Positions 43,779 through 52,113 of a stretch of 64,000 bases of DNA are shown here, piece by piece. This DNA comes from an uncultured Cohaesibacter sp. GTDB taxonomy: Bacteria > Pseudomonadota > Alphaproteobacteria > Rhizobiales > Cohaesibacteraceae. Location of the stretch: positions 1,054,001 through 1,118,000 of the forward strand of contig NZ_OY782507.1 of assembly GCF_963677725.1 (NCBI RefSeq), written 5' to 3'. A program made the position numbers and the translations under genes. The notes below the pieces were generated by a model. That model saw only the letters and a list, made by a program, of their open reading frames with translations, ran no database searches and was not told the DNA's origin. Position 1 is the first letter of the stretch. Each line of letters begins with the position of its first letter.

Positions 43779-45575
43779 TTAGCCTTCGCCAAGGATGAGA
43801 TCGCTGTCGAGAACGGCATCGCCGCCATTGATCACCAGATCCATCAGGGCGGTGGTTTCCGGAGCCATGTTTGTGGCGAAGAAACTGGCTAATGCCTTGC
43901 GCCGAGGGGCTGATGCATCTTCATTTTCAGCCGCTTTCAACGCTCCCTTGAGCATCAGGCAACCGCCCAGAGTGATGCCAACCATTCGCTGGAACGGTGT
44001 CGCGCCAGCAAGGGCCAGTTCGGTGCGCCCCTTTTTCAAGCAGGAAAGAAGCCATTCGGTGGTGAAATTCAGGTCTTCAAGGCTCTCGCCAAGTTCTTCG
44101 CCTGCTGCGGACAGAATAGCGTCATCGCTCTGGGCTGCTTTCTTGGCCCAGAGGCCCAATTCGACAAACAGCTCCTTGACCGCCATGCCATCTGACAAAG
44201 GCAGTTTGCGGGTCACCAGATCAATTGCCTGAATGCCATTGGTGCCTTCATAAATCGAGGCAATGCGGCTGTCGCGCAACAATTGGGCGGCCCCCGTCTC
44301 CTCGATGAAGCCCATGCCGCCATGCACCTGAATACCGAGGGACGCAACTTCCGTGCCCATGTCTGTGGAGTAGCTTTTGGCAACTGGCGTTAAAAGCCCT
44401 GCCCGCTCTCCCCAGAGCTTGGCCTCTTCATCATTGCCGGCTTTCGCTGCGGCGTTGGTGCGATCAAGGGCATTGGCGCAAAGATAACATATGGAGCGGA
44501 TGGCTTCGGTTGAGGCGGCCATGGTCATGAGCATGCGGCGGACATCGGGATGGACGTTGATCGGTTCCATCTCGGCGTCTTTGGCAGCCCCGACGCTTTT
44601 GCCCTGCTTGCGATCGGCGGCATAGTCACGGGCCATCTGGAAAGCCCGTTCGGCAATACCGACACCCTGCAAACCGACCATCAGTCGAGCATTGTTCATC
44701 ATGGTGAACATGGCAGCGAGGCCCCGATTTTCTTCACCGATCAACCAGCCAATCGCCCCGCCCTTGTCGCCATAGGACATGGTGCAAGTGGGTGAACCAT
44801 GGATGCCCATCTTGTGTTCCAATCCAACGGCGCGCACGTCATTGCGTTCCCCGAGCGAGCCATCGTCATTGACAAGGAATTTGGGGACCAGAAACAGAGA
44901 AATGCCGCGTGTGCCCGCCGGAGCATCCGGAAGGCGGGCAAGCACCATGTGAATGATATTGTCGGTGATGTCATGCTCGCCATAGGTGATGAAGATCTTC
45001 TGGCCGGAGATCCTGTAAGTGCCATCGCCGACAGGTTCGGCGCGGGTGCGCATGCCCGACAGGTCCGAACCGCAGTTCGGTTCGGTCAGGTTCATGGTGC
45101 CCATCCATTCGCCGGAGACCAGTTTTTCGAGATATTTTGACTTCAATTCATCAGAGGCGTGGCGCTCCATCGCTTCGACCGAGCCCATGGTCAGGGTCGG
45201 GCCAATAGCAAACGCCATTGAGCCTTGATTCCAGACATCCATCGCGGCGGTGGCCATTTGCAACGGCAGTGCCTGACCGCCAAACTCTTCCGGCCCGGTC
45301 AAAGCATTCCAGCCGCCCTCAGCCCAGCTGTGATACAGTTCCTTCCAGCCTGGGGGTGTGGTCACCTCACCGTCTTCCATGCGGCAGCCATGCTGATCGG
45401 AATGCGCCAGCTTTGGGGCGACCTCTTCGGTGTTGAAGCGCCCCGCTTCTTCCAGAATTGCATCAATCAGATCGTCAGAAAGGTCGGGATAAATGCCCTC
45501 CCCGATCATGTCTGCAAGGCCTGCAACATGCTTGAGCGTGAAAGCCATATCCGCAACGGGTGTGCGATAGGTCAT
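43779..45575 (-). CDS. acyl-CoA dehydrogenase, DmdC-like
   Basis: 598 residues, longer than classic 380-residue acyl-CoA dehydrogenases because of an N-terminal extension and a C-terminal domain, as in DmdC (3-methylmercaptopropionyl-CoA dehydrogenase) and related long enzymes. The start MTYRTPVADMAFTLKHVAGL and DAILEEAGRFNTEEVAP match that group. FAD motifs: MNLTEPNCGSDLSGMRTRAE, QKIFITYGEHD and QVHGGMGFIEETGAAQLLRD. GGGAGGAAC precedes the ATG at 45573-45575. Substrate is inferred from family only; longer-chain acyl-CoA enzymes share this architecture. Confidence 0.92.
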   Translation of the reverse strand: MTYRTPVADMAFTLKHVAGLADMIGEGIYPDLSDDLIDAILEEAGRFNTEEVAPKLAHSDQHGCRMEDGEVTTPPGWKELYHSWAEGGWNALTGPEEFGGQALPLQMATAAMDVWNQGSMAFAIGPTLTMGSVEAMERHASDELKSKYLEKLVSGEWMGTMNLTEPNCGSDLSGMRTRAEPVGDGTYRISGQKIFITYGEHDITDNIIHMVLARLPDAPAGTRGISLFLVPKFLVNDDGSLGERNDVRAVGLEHKMGIHGSPTCTMSYGDKGGAIGWLIGEENRGLAAMFTMMNNARLMVGLQGVGIAERAFQMARDYAADRKQGKSVGAAKDAEMEPINVHPDVRRMLMTMAASTEAIRSICYLCANALDRTNAAAKAGNDEEAKLWGERAGLLTPVAKSYSTDMGTEVASLGIQVHGGMGFIEETGAAQLLRDSRIASIYEGTNGIQAIDLVTRKLPLSDGMAVKELFVELGLWAKKAAQSDDAILSAAGEELGESLEDLNFTTEWLLSCLKKGRTELALAGATPFQRMVGITLGGCLMLKGALKAAENEDASAPRRKALASFFATNMAPETTALMDLVINGGDAVLDSDLILGEG

Positions 45576-45813
45576 GATTGTTCCTCCCCGATCAATCGTT
45601 GGGCTGTGTCTACGCCCATATTTAACGGCAACAGTAGCCAAGCTGACGAATACGTCAAGGGAATGATTTATAGCCCTTCGCAGCAATCAGGCGGCTTTTC
45701 CACTTTTTGAAGATCATTTCGCCTCGCGCCGCCCTCCAATTGCGTTCGACGCTGGACGGATCGGCAGGGCTTATATAAAAAACGTCCACCATCATCATTG
45801 CGAAGCGACCACC

Positions 45814-46842
45814 ATGACCAAGTCGACCGAAATCTGGCATCCGCAACTCTGTCTGATCGATCCCGTTAGCGGTGCGGCACTCGACAGCCTTGCCAATGAT
45901 GCGGGATTTCAAGCGGTGCAAGACTGTCTGGACAAAGGTGGTCTTGTGGCAATACCCACCGAGACGGTCTATGGGCTGGCGGCGGACGCCACCAACCAGC
46001 AGGCGGTGGCCGGGATTTTTTCCGCCAAGGAACGACCAAGCTTCAATCCGCTGATCTCGCATTTGCCAAATCTGACCGCGGCCCAACGTCATGGGCGCTT
46101 CAATCAGGAAGCCCTGCTTCTGGCCAATGCATTTTGGCCCGGACCGCTGACCCTGGTGGTGCCACGTTTGCCCGACAGCCCGATTGCCGATCTGACCTCT
46201 GCAGGGCTGGACACCGTAGCGCTGCGCGTACCCGATGCCCCGTTGATGCGTGCCTTGTCAGCAGCGATTGATAATCCGCTCGCCGCCCCGTCTGCCAACC
46301 GATCGGGCCGGGTCAGTCCCACCAGCGCGCAGCATGTCATGGAGGAGCTGTCTGGACGAATCGACTTTGTTGCCGATCTCGGCCCTTGTCGGGTCGGTGT
46401 GGAATCGACGGTCATTCTCTGTGTCGATGACGCCCCGGTCACCATGCTGCGTCCGGGTGGGATTGCCACCAACGAGATTGAGAGCATTCTGCATCGACCC
46501 TTGGCGCGTGCGGGCATCAATGACCATGCTCCGGCATCACCGGGCATGATGACCTCGCATTATGCGCCCTCCATTCCGGTGCGATTGAATGCCACCGAAA
46601 TCGAAATTGGTGAAGCTCTGCTGGCTTTTGGGCCGACACTTCCCAAATATGCTTCTGACGCGATTGCGACAATCAACCTGTCCGAGGTGGGCGACAGTAT
46701 CGAAGCGGCGCAAAAACTGTTCGCCGCCTTGCGAGCGCTGGATCGTGAGGGGATCGACGCAATCGCTGTGGCACCCATCGCCAATGATGGCCTTGGGGAA
46801 GCGATCAACGACCGTCTACGGCGGGCTGCCAAGGGACGCTAA
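45814..46842 (+). CDS. tsaC: L-threonylcarbamoyladenylate synthase (Sua5 type)
   Basis: 342 residues. The N-terminal YrdC domain has GGLVAIPTETVYGLAADATN and KERPSFNPLISHL; APSANRSGRVSPTSAQHVMEEL and GVESTVI follow. The C-terminal Sua5 domain starts after ASPGMMTSHYAPSIPV. It makes threonylcarbamoyl-AMP for t6A37 in tRNAs. The two-domain form is Sua5, the one-domain form TsaC. Ribosome site is weak (GAAGCG). Divergent from the acyl-CoA dehydrogenase. Confidence 0.94.
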   Translation: MTKSTEIWHPQLCLIDPVSGAALDSLANDAGFQAVQDCLDKGGLVAIPTETVYGLAADATNQQAVAGIFSAKERPSFNPLISHLPNLTAAQRHGRFNQEALLLANAFWPGPLTLVVPRLPDSPIADLTSAGLDTVALRVPDAPLMRALSAAIDNPLAAPSANRSGRVSPTSAQHVMEELSGRIDFVADLGPCRVGVESTVILCVDDAPVTMLRPGGIATNEIESILHRPLARAGINDHAPASPGMMTSHYAPSIPVRLNATEIEIGEALLAFGPTLPKYASDAIATINLSEVGDSIEAAQKLFAALRALDREGIDAIAVAPIANDGLGEAINDRLRRAAKGR

Positions 46843-46867
46843 AACATCCTTTAATTGGCCTACCCCT

Positions 46868-47725
46868 TCACTGGCCCATTAAACGGGCATAGAGGATCAA
46901 TTCCGGTCGATATTCAAAATGCATGCCATCAAAATGATGCCATTTGCCTCCCCAGATAAAGCCGCGCTTCTCGAAGGCCTCAACGATATCCTGCGGGATG
47001 GCATTGTCATAGCGCACCGCCTTGCCGGGCTTGACACCGAGCCACTTCCAGTATTTTCCAAGCTGGCTGTTCACATCGACCGCTGAGCCGAAGGAATGGC
47101 TGCTGAGCCGGTTGGTGCCGGAGATCTTCCGCCAGTTGAAGCTGCCACCGATCTTTCGGAAAAACTTGTCGCGGCTCGGCTTATGGGCCGCAATTTCGCT
47201 GAGCGCCGCTTGCAGTTGCGTGTGGACGCAATGTTTGGTCGTTACCGAAAAGCTGGCTGTCACCTTGGCACCGCGATAGCGTACTGTTGTCAAGCTCTTG
47301 CGGGCGCCCGCCTTGCTGTCAAACATGAGAGCGCGAAAGAAAGCCTCGTTGCGCACCCGACCGGGATCGTGGAAAGCGACTTTGCGTTGCTTGAGCGAGA
47401 AATCAAGGGGATAGAGATAGACAAACATGTCCCCAATGGTGGCATCCTCCAAACGCTCTGGCTTGGAGACCGAACGCGGGCCTTCAAGCGGCACCACCTG
47501 CCCAGTTGCCAGGTGGATCTTGCCTGCCTTGATGGTCAAACCCGGATAGCTTTGCGTCAGCGCGTCATGGATCGGGTTGCCACTTCTGGCGAGCGGCAGG
47601 TTAAGAAAATCAACGGGCTTTGCGCATTCAGCGGCCAAAGCAGGCGTGCCCCACAGCAAGCCCTTGGTCAAGCAAAGAGCAAGAACAGAAAATGCGAAGC
47701 AGTCTTTACGCATGAAAGGTTTCAT
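46868..47725 (-). CDS. M15 family D-alanyl-D-alanine carboxypeptidase-like protein
   Basis: 285 residues with a signal peptide (SVLALCLTKGLLWGTPALAAEC). The C-terminal zinc peptidase has SSHSFGSAVDVNSQLGKYW (His and Asp ligands) and WHHFDGMHFEYRPE (catalytic Glu and third His), the M15 pattern. It likely trims peptidoglycan peptides in the periplasm. GAGGAG precedes the ATG at 47723-47725. Convergent with the Sua5 gene, 25 bp apart. Confidence 0.9.
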   Translation of the reverse strand: MKPFMRKDCFAFSVLALCLTKGLLWGTPALAAECAKPVDFLNLPLARSGNPIHDALTQSYPGLTIKAGKIHLATGQVVPLEGPRSVSKPERLEDATIGDMFVYLYPLDFSLKQRKVAFHDPGRVRNEAFFRALMFDSKAGARKSLTTVRYRGAKVTASFSVTTKHCVHTQLQAALSEIAAHKPSRDKFFRKIGGSFNWRKISGTNRLSSHSFGSAVDVNSQLGKYWKWLGVKPGKAVRYDNAIPQDIVEAFEKRGFIWGGKWHHFDGMHFEYRPELILYARLMGQ

Positions 47726-47832
47726 GATCGGCTCCTCTTTTTGCTGAAGCACCCAGTGTATCAAGGGTCAGGCATCTTGATACTATCATTGATTTTCAGG
47801 CAAAAGACCATCCGTCAGATATAGCAGGTCAG

Positions 47833-48240
47833 TTAGCGCGGATCGTAACTCAATTCGAGCCGATTGCCGCCCGGCTCATAGAGCATACAATGAATCTTCG
47901 GGCCTTTACCGGAATATTCCGGGGCAAATTCTATCTCGACATCGGGCCATTGGCTCACCCGCTCGAACAGGGATTGCAAGGCTTCTTCGGTCGGTACTTT
48001 CAGCGCGATATGGTGCAGGCCAATGGTCCGGTGGCGGTCAAACTCCGTCGGCGTGTCGGTTTTGGCTTGCCAGAGGGTGAGCTTCGAAGTTCCGTCTGTC
48101 ACATAGGCGGATGGATAATCGGGGTTGCCACCAAATTGCTCCCAGCCGAGGCAATCGGTGAAAAAGGACAGGCTCAACATCAGGTCCGATACAGTGAGAC
48201 CGACATGATCGATGCCTTGGGTTGCTGCAGATTGGGGCAT
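47833..48240 (-). CDS. VOC family protein (glyoxalase-like)
   Basis: 135 residues. Two beta-alpha-beta-beta-beta modules: IDHVGLTVSDLMLSLSFFTDCLG and LHHIALKVPTEEALQSLFERV, ending in YEPGGNRLELSYDPR. Metal-binding His and Glu of the fold are at H11, H76 and E130 region. The superfamily includes lyases, dioxygenases and resistance proteins; no substrate can be assigned. GGAGGAG precedes the ATG. Confidence 0.87.
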   Translation of the reverse strand: MPQSAATQGIDHVGLTVSDLMLSLSFFTDCLGWEQFGGNPDYPSAYVTDGTSKLTLWQAKTDTPTEFDRHRTIGLHHIALKVPTEEALQSLFERVSQWPDVEIEFAPEYSGKGPKIHCMLYEPGGNRLELSYDPR

Positions 48241-48296
48241 TCACTCCTCCGATTGGCTGTTGGTTATGGATGGTTGGCATAGATAGAGGTAGAGAC

Positions 48297-48333
48297 AAAA
48301 AAAGCGGCATGCCATGGGGCATGTCGCTTTTTG
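48297..48333 (-). terminator. terminator of the OmpA/HhH operon
   Basis: Arms GCGGCATGCC (48304-48313) and GGCATGTCGC (48318-48327) with one mismatch; on the minus strand seven T residues follow. It lies 27 bases after the HhH gene stop. Confidence 0.9.
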
Positions 48334-48359
48334 TCAGGTTAGATCAACGGGCTTTGTTG

Positions 48360-50237
48360 TCAAGCTTTCGAGCTGTCCACTTCGCCCTTGTCAACGCGCT
48401 TTGAGAAGTCGGTTTCTTCCCCAGCGGCCAGCATTTTGGCCTGTGCGATCCAGTCTTCTCGATCTATCCGGCCCTTGAAGCTGAGGAAGGTGGTCACCCA
48501 ATTGACTTCCTTGCGCGACCAATTGGCAATCTGGTCAAAGTGATAAATACCAAGATCATTGAGCTTGCCTTCGATCACCTTGCCGATGCCCTTGATGCGT
48601 TTGAGGTCGTCGGCAGAATCCCCGCGTGGCGCGGTCAGCATTTGTGGTTTGGAGCCTGCCGCGTTGGCTTTCTGCTCAGCCGAAGCATTTTTTGGCAAGG
48701 CTGCAAGGGCGGCGGCGATCTCGGCCTCTTCGGCTTTGAGATCCACAACCTCTGTTTCCTTGACCGGAGCCTTTGGCTTGGTCGCAGCTTGACCCTTGGT
48801 CGGGGCTTTGGCCGTAGCGGGAGCCTTGGGTTTTGCCGGAGCCTTGGTTGCTTTGGCTACCGGTTCTACCTTTTGAGCGTTGGCAGACAGGAGGCCTTTG
48901 GCCTGCGGGATCCATTCTTCACGCTCGATCCGCCCTCTGAAGCTGAGGAAGGTGGTCACCCAATTGACTTCCTTCTGGGTCCAGTTGGCGATCTGTTCGA
49001 AATGGTGGATCCCAAGATCGTTGAGCTTGCCTTCGAGCACCTTGCCGATGCCCTTGATCTTCTTGAGATCATCAGCTTTGCCGCCCTTTGGCTTTTTCAG
49101 CAGGGTCGGACGGGCGCCAACCGCGTTGGCACGGTCTTCTGCGGACGCGCCGGCCGGCAGAGCAGCAATAGCTGCGGTCATGCCCGCCTCATCAAGCGCC
49201 GCTTCGCTGGCGGCGGCATAATCGGTGCCAAGCTGGGTCAGTTCAGCATCGCTCGCGCCAAGGCTGACGGCTTCAACCACAGCCTCGCGGGCATCCTCGG
49301 CTTTTTCCTCAGCGGTTGGAGCATCGACTGCTTTCTCAGCCTTGGAAGCGTCCTTGGTATCTTCCGCTTCGCTGGCGGCGGCATAGTCGGTGCCAAGCTG
49401 GGTCAGTTCAGCATCGCTCGCGCCAAGGCTGGCAGCTTCAACCACAGCCTCGCGGGCATCCTCGGCTTTTTCCTCAGCAGTTGGAGCATCGACTGCTTTC
49501 TCAGCCTTCGAAGCGTCCTTGGTATCACCCGCTTCGCTGGCGGCGGCATAGTCAGTGCCAAGCTGTGTCAGTTCAGCATCGCTCGCGCCAAGGCTCACAG
49601 CTTCAACCACAGCCTCGCGGGCATCCTCGGCTTTTTCCTCAGCAGTTGGAGCATCGACTGCTTTCTCAGCCTTCGAAGTGTCCTTGGTATCATCCGCTTC
49701 GCTGGCGGCGGCATAGTCAGTGCCAAGCTGGGTCAGTTCAGCATCGCTCGCGCCAAGGCTGGCAGCTTCAACCACAGCTTCGCGGGCATCCTCGGCTTTC
49801 GCAGGGAGTTCATCGTTCAGGAAGCTTGAATCCGCATCGGAATATTGCTCGAAATGGGCATCATCCGGCGCTTCAAGCGGTGGCTCCTTGTCGTCCTCGA
49901 TGGCAACCACCTTCATGTCGCGCAGCACGGCCTTGTCCACCTCGACGGATTGGCCTTCCAGCTCTTGGTTGGTTTGCGCGGCGAGGGCTTCGGCCTCTGC
50001 TTCCAGTTGCGCTTCGGCCATTTTGGTGAGCACCTTGTCCTTCACATCGGTCAGCTTGGAGACGGCAGCGGTGCCAACGGCGGTGCTGGTCGCCGCAGCG
50101 GCCAGTTTCTCTTTGGTTGCCTTGCGCTGATCAGCAGCAGAGGCGGAGAAATACCGACGGAAATAGCAACCGAGCATCATGCCAATGACGACGGCGAAAA
50201 TGATCAGGACAAGTTCCTGCCAGAATAATGCAGTCAT
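48360..50237 (-). CDS. membrane-anchored repeat protein with two helix-hairpin-helix modules
   Basis: 625 residues. Residues 5-25 form a membrane anchor (WQELVLIIFAVVIGMMLGCYF), 30-145 are acidic and helical, and 147-346 are three and a half copies of a 55-residue Ala/Asp/Glu-rich repeat (each starts KAEDAREAVVEA). Two homologous modules (about 347-449 and 502-604) each contain LKKIKGIGKVLEGKLNDLGI, a helix-hairpin-helix of the kind found at the C-terminus of alphaproteobacterial NuoE, and W-x-x-KEVNWVTTFLSF. Between them is a Lys/Pro/Ala linker. The function is unknown. It is last in an operon after the OmpA-like gene and a 34-residue membrane peptide. AAGGGAGAAG precedes the ATG. Confidence 0.88.
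   Translation of the reverse strand: MTALFWQELVLIIFAVVIGMMLGCYFRRYFSASAADQRKATKEKLAAAATSTAVGTAAVSKLTDVKDKVLTKMAEAQLEAEAEALAAQTNQELEGQSVEVDKAVLRDMKVVAIEDDKEPPLEAPDDAHFEQYSDADSSFLNDELPAKAEDAREAVVEAASLGASDAELTQLGTDYAAASEADDTKDTSKAEKAVDAPTAEEKAEDAREAVVEAVSLGASDAELTQLGTDYAAASEAGDTKDASKAEKAVDAPTAEEKAEDAREAVVEAASLGASDAELTQLGTDYAAASEAEDTKDASKAEKAVDAPTAEEKAEDAREAVVEAVSLGASDAELTQLGTDYAAASEAALDEAGMTAAIAALPAGASAEDRANAVGARPTLLKKPKGGKADDLKKIKGIGKVLEGKLNDLGIHHFEQIANWTQKEVNWVTTFLSFRGRIEREEWIPQAKGLLSANAQKVEPVAKATKAPAKPKAPATAKAPTKGQAATKPKAPVKETEVVDLKAEEAEIAAALAALPKNASAEQKANAAGSKPQMLTAPRGDSADDLKRIKGIGKVIEGKLNDLGIYHFDQIANWSRKEVNWVTTFLSFKGRIDREDWIAQAKMLAAGEETDFSKRVDKGEVDSSKA
49200..49799 (-). repeat. 165-bp in-frame tandem repeats
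   Basis: Three full copies of a 165-bp unit plus about 105 bp of a fourth, nearly identical at the DNA level, encoding residues 147-346 of the HhH protein. Differences between copies are few (Ala/Val, Asp/Gly/Glu and Thr/Ala exchanges), which points to recent expansion or homogenisation. Confidence 0.93.
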
Positions 50238-50254
50238 GAATCTTCTCCCTTTTC

Positions 50255-50359
50255 CTAGCGGTTGTCTTTTTCAGGGTCACAGGCCAACCAGCCGATAACC
50301 GCGCCCAAAGCCAGCCCAAGCAGCAGCAGTGGATAGAGATTTGCAATTAGATATCCCAT
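50255..50359 (-). CDS. 34-residue membrane peptide in the OmpA/HhH operon
   Basis: A complete frame of 35 codons, start 50357-50359, stop 50255-50257. A clear ribosome site, GAGGAGA, is six bases upstream. The product is essentially one membrane helix (LYPLLLLGLALGAVIGWLAC) with a charged end DPEKDNR. It lies 18 bases after the OmpA-like gene and 17 before the HhH gene, so translation in between is very likely. No family recognised. Confidence 0.78.
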   Translation of the reverse strand: MGYLIANLYPLLLLGLALGAVIGWLACDPEKDNR

Positions 50360-50377
50360 TTCTATCTCCTCAGGTCC

Positions 50378-51838
50378 TTATTGAGCCAGAATGACAAATT
50401 CGATGCGGCGATTTTTGGCTTTGCCTTCGGCGGTATTGTTGTCTGCGACCGGCATGGTTTCGCCAAACCCTTTGGGCTCAAGGCGATCTAGCGACAAGCC
50501 CGCGTCACTCAGATAGGAAACCACCGCGTCGGCACGGCGCTCGGACAAAAACTGATTGGTGGCGTCATTGCCGTCGCTGTCGGTGTGACCGGCAATCTGG
50601 ATGCGGCTATCGGGGCAGCGGCGGGCGGTATAGATCAGGCCATCTAGCAGGCCGAAGGAATCTTCCGAAATGGTCGATTGGCCGGAGTCAAACAGGATCG
50701 TATTGTCTGTCAGCGCTTCGCGCAGCAGGGTCTGGCAGACACCTGCATCAACCGTTTCGCCGGCTGCTGCGACCGAAAGGTCGGCATTGAGAGAAAAACC
50801 GTCTGGCAAGATGCCAGCAAGGCTTTGCTTCACCTTCTCCATGGCAGCCTCGTAATAGGCTCCCCCCTTGAGCGACAGGCCGTCTGCACTCAAATCAGCA
50901 GTGCCAGATTCAAGGCGTGATACGGCCTGAAGGCTGGTCAAGGCAGCCTGCTTGAACTCGTCATAGCCCAGGCCAGCGATCTTGACGCCTTGCTGAATGG
51001 CGAGATCCTGCTCCACACCGGACGGACCGAATTTGCGGGTTGCCTGATCGACCAGCAAGCCTTTGATTTCCTCACTGGGCACGGTGCCAACAATGGAAAC
51101 GCCTTTATCCGTGCGGCTTATAAGCAATCCATCTTTGGCCTTGGCACTCGCCTCGTCTGCGGCTTGCTCAACCGGGGCCTTGGGTTCAGCGATTTTCAGA
51201 TCGAGCTCGATAACGCCAAGATCTGTGGAGGCCAGACGGGACTGGATGGCCTTGAACAGCGCGATATGGTCGTTGTTGCCGTCTTCCAGTGCGCCCGTAA
51301 TGGTTAGCTTATTGTCGACCAGCATGATTTTGGCATTGGGCAACAGGCTCGCCAGATCGGCTGAGAAGGCGACGACCTTGTCCATGTCAGCAGGCGCGCC
51401 ACGGGCGGCATCGGTGCTGGAAGTGAAACTCACCCCATCAAACAAGGTTTGCATGTCGGCGGGTACGCTCTTTGACAGCTCGTAAGGCAAATAGCCGATC
51501 ATGGCGAGATTGTTGCCATCGCGCTCCAGCCCCCAGGTGAAGGGCGATCGGGATGGCAACAAGGTGGTTTCGTCATTGATGGTATGAACGCCCCAGACAA
51601 TGTCAATCAATTCAACCGCCCAGGCGCTGACGCCTTCTTCTGGCGCAACACCGGTCAGCACCCCGTCGCGGCCATCAAATGTGACAGTCGCCCAATCCAT
51701 GCCCTTGTCCTGAAGCACTGCGGTCGAGCGCTCGGTCAGGTCAGCCTCCATTTTTGCAGTCTTGGTGTATAGACTGATCGCAGTGACGACCCCGACGGCC
51801 AAGGCACCGGGAATTACCCAGTTTTTCAACATTGACAT
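50378..51838 (-). CDS. BON- and OmpA-domain envelope protein
   Basis: 486 residues. A single N-terminal membrane helix (WVIPGALAVGVVTAISLYT, 6-24) replaces a cleavable signal. BON-like repeats are probable at about 30-95 and 240-300 (GLLISRTDKGVSIVGTVPSEE). The C-terminal OmpA domain has IQIAGHTDSDGNDATNQFLS, RRADAVVSYL and GFGETMPVADNNTAEGKAKNRRIE, the peptidoglycan-binding pattern. The overall layout resembles mycobacterial ArfA (OmpATb). The ATG at 51836-51838 follows AAGGGAC. It is the first gene of the operon. Confidence 0.9.
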   Translation of the reverse strand: MSMLKNWVIPGALAVGVVTAISLYTKTAKMEADLTERSTAVLQDKGMDWATVTFDGRDGVLTGVAPEEGVSAWAVELIDIVWGVHTINDETTLLPSRSPFTWGLERDGNNLAMIGYLPYELSKSVPADMQTLFDGVSFTSSTDAARGAPADMDKVVAFSADLASLLPNAKIMLVDNKLTITGALEDGNNDHIALFKAIQSRLASTDLGVIELDLKIAEPKAPVEQAADEASAKAKDGLLISRTDKGVSIVGTVPSEEIKGLLVDQATRKFGPSGVEQDLAIQQGVKIAGLGYDEFKQAALTSLQAVSRLESGTADLSADGLSLKGGAYYEAAMEKVKQSLAGILPDGFSLNADLSVAAAGETVDAGVCQTLLREALTDNTILFDSGQSTISEDSFGLLDGLIYTARRCPDSRIQIAGHTDSDGNDATNQFLSERRADAVVSYLSDAGLSLDRLEPKGFGETMPVADNNTAEGKAKNRRIEFVILAQ

Positions 51839-52113
51839 TCTGACAGTCCCTTCTCGTAATCTCTGCGCCTGCCCCACATCTACCCACCGGGCGGCGCGGC
51901 CCGTCTTGTTGATGCCAGACTAACCCACTCTCATCAAAGGTGAAAGGCAAAGCACCGGGAATGATTGGAAAAATTAACCTTTCCTGACGCGACCTGTTCT
52001 GTAGGATAGGATCTCACCACCAAGCCAGCGCTGCATGATGCAGCTTTGACATCCTTTCATCCGCATTTTCTCTTATCTATTAACGGTTTCCATCAAGGGT
52101 TCGTTCCATCATC

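Noticed and set aside
48540-49829. A 429-codon plus-strand frame opposite the repeat protein
   Set aside because: It mirrors the in-frame repeats of the minus-strand gene and shows no recognisable protein features.
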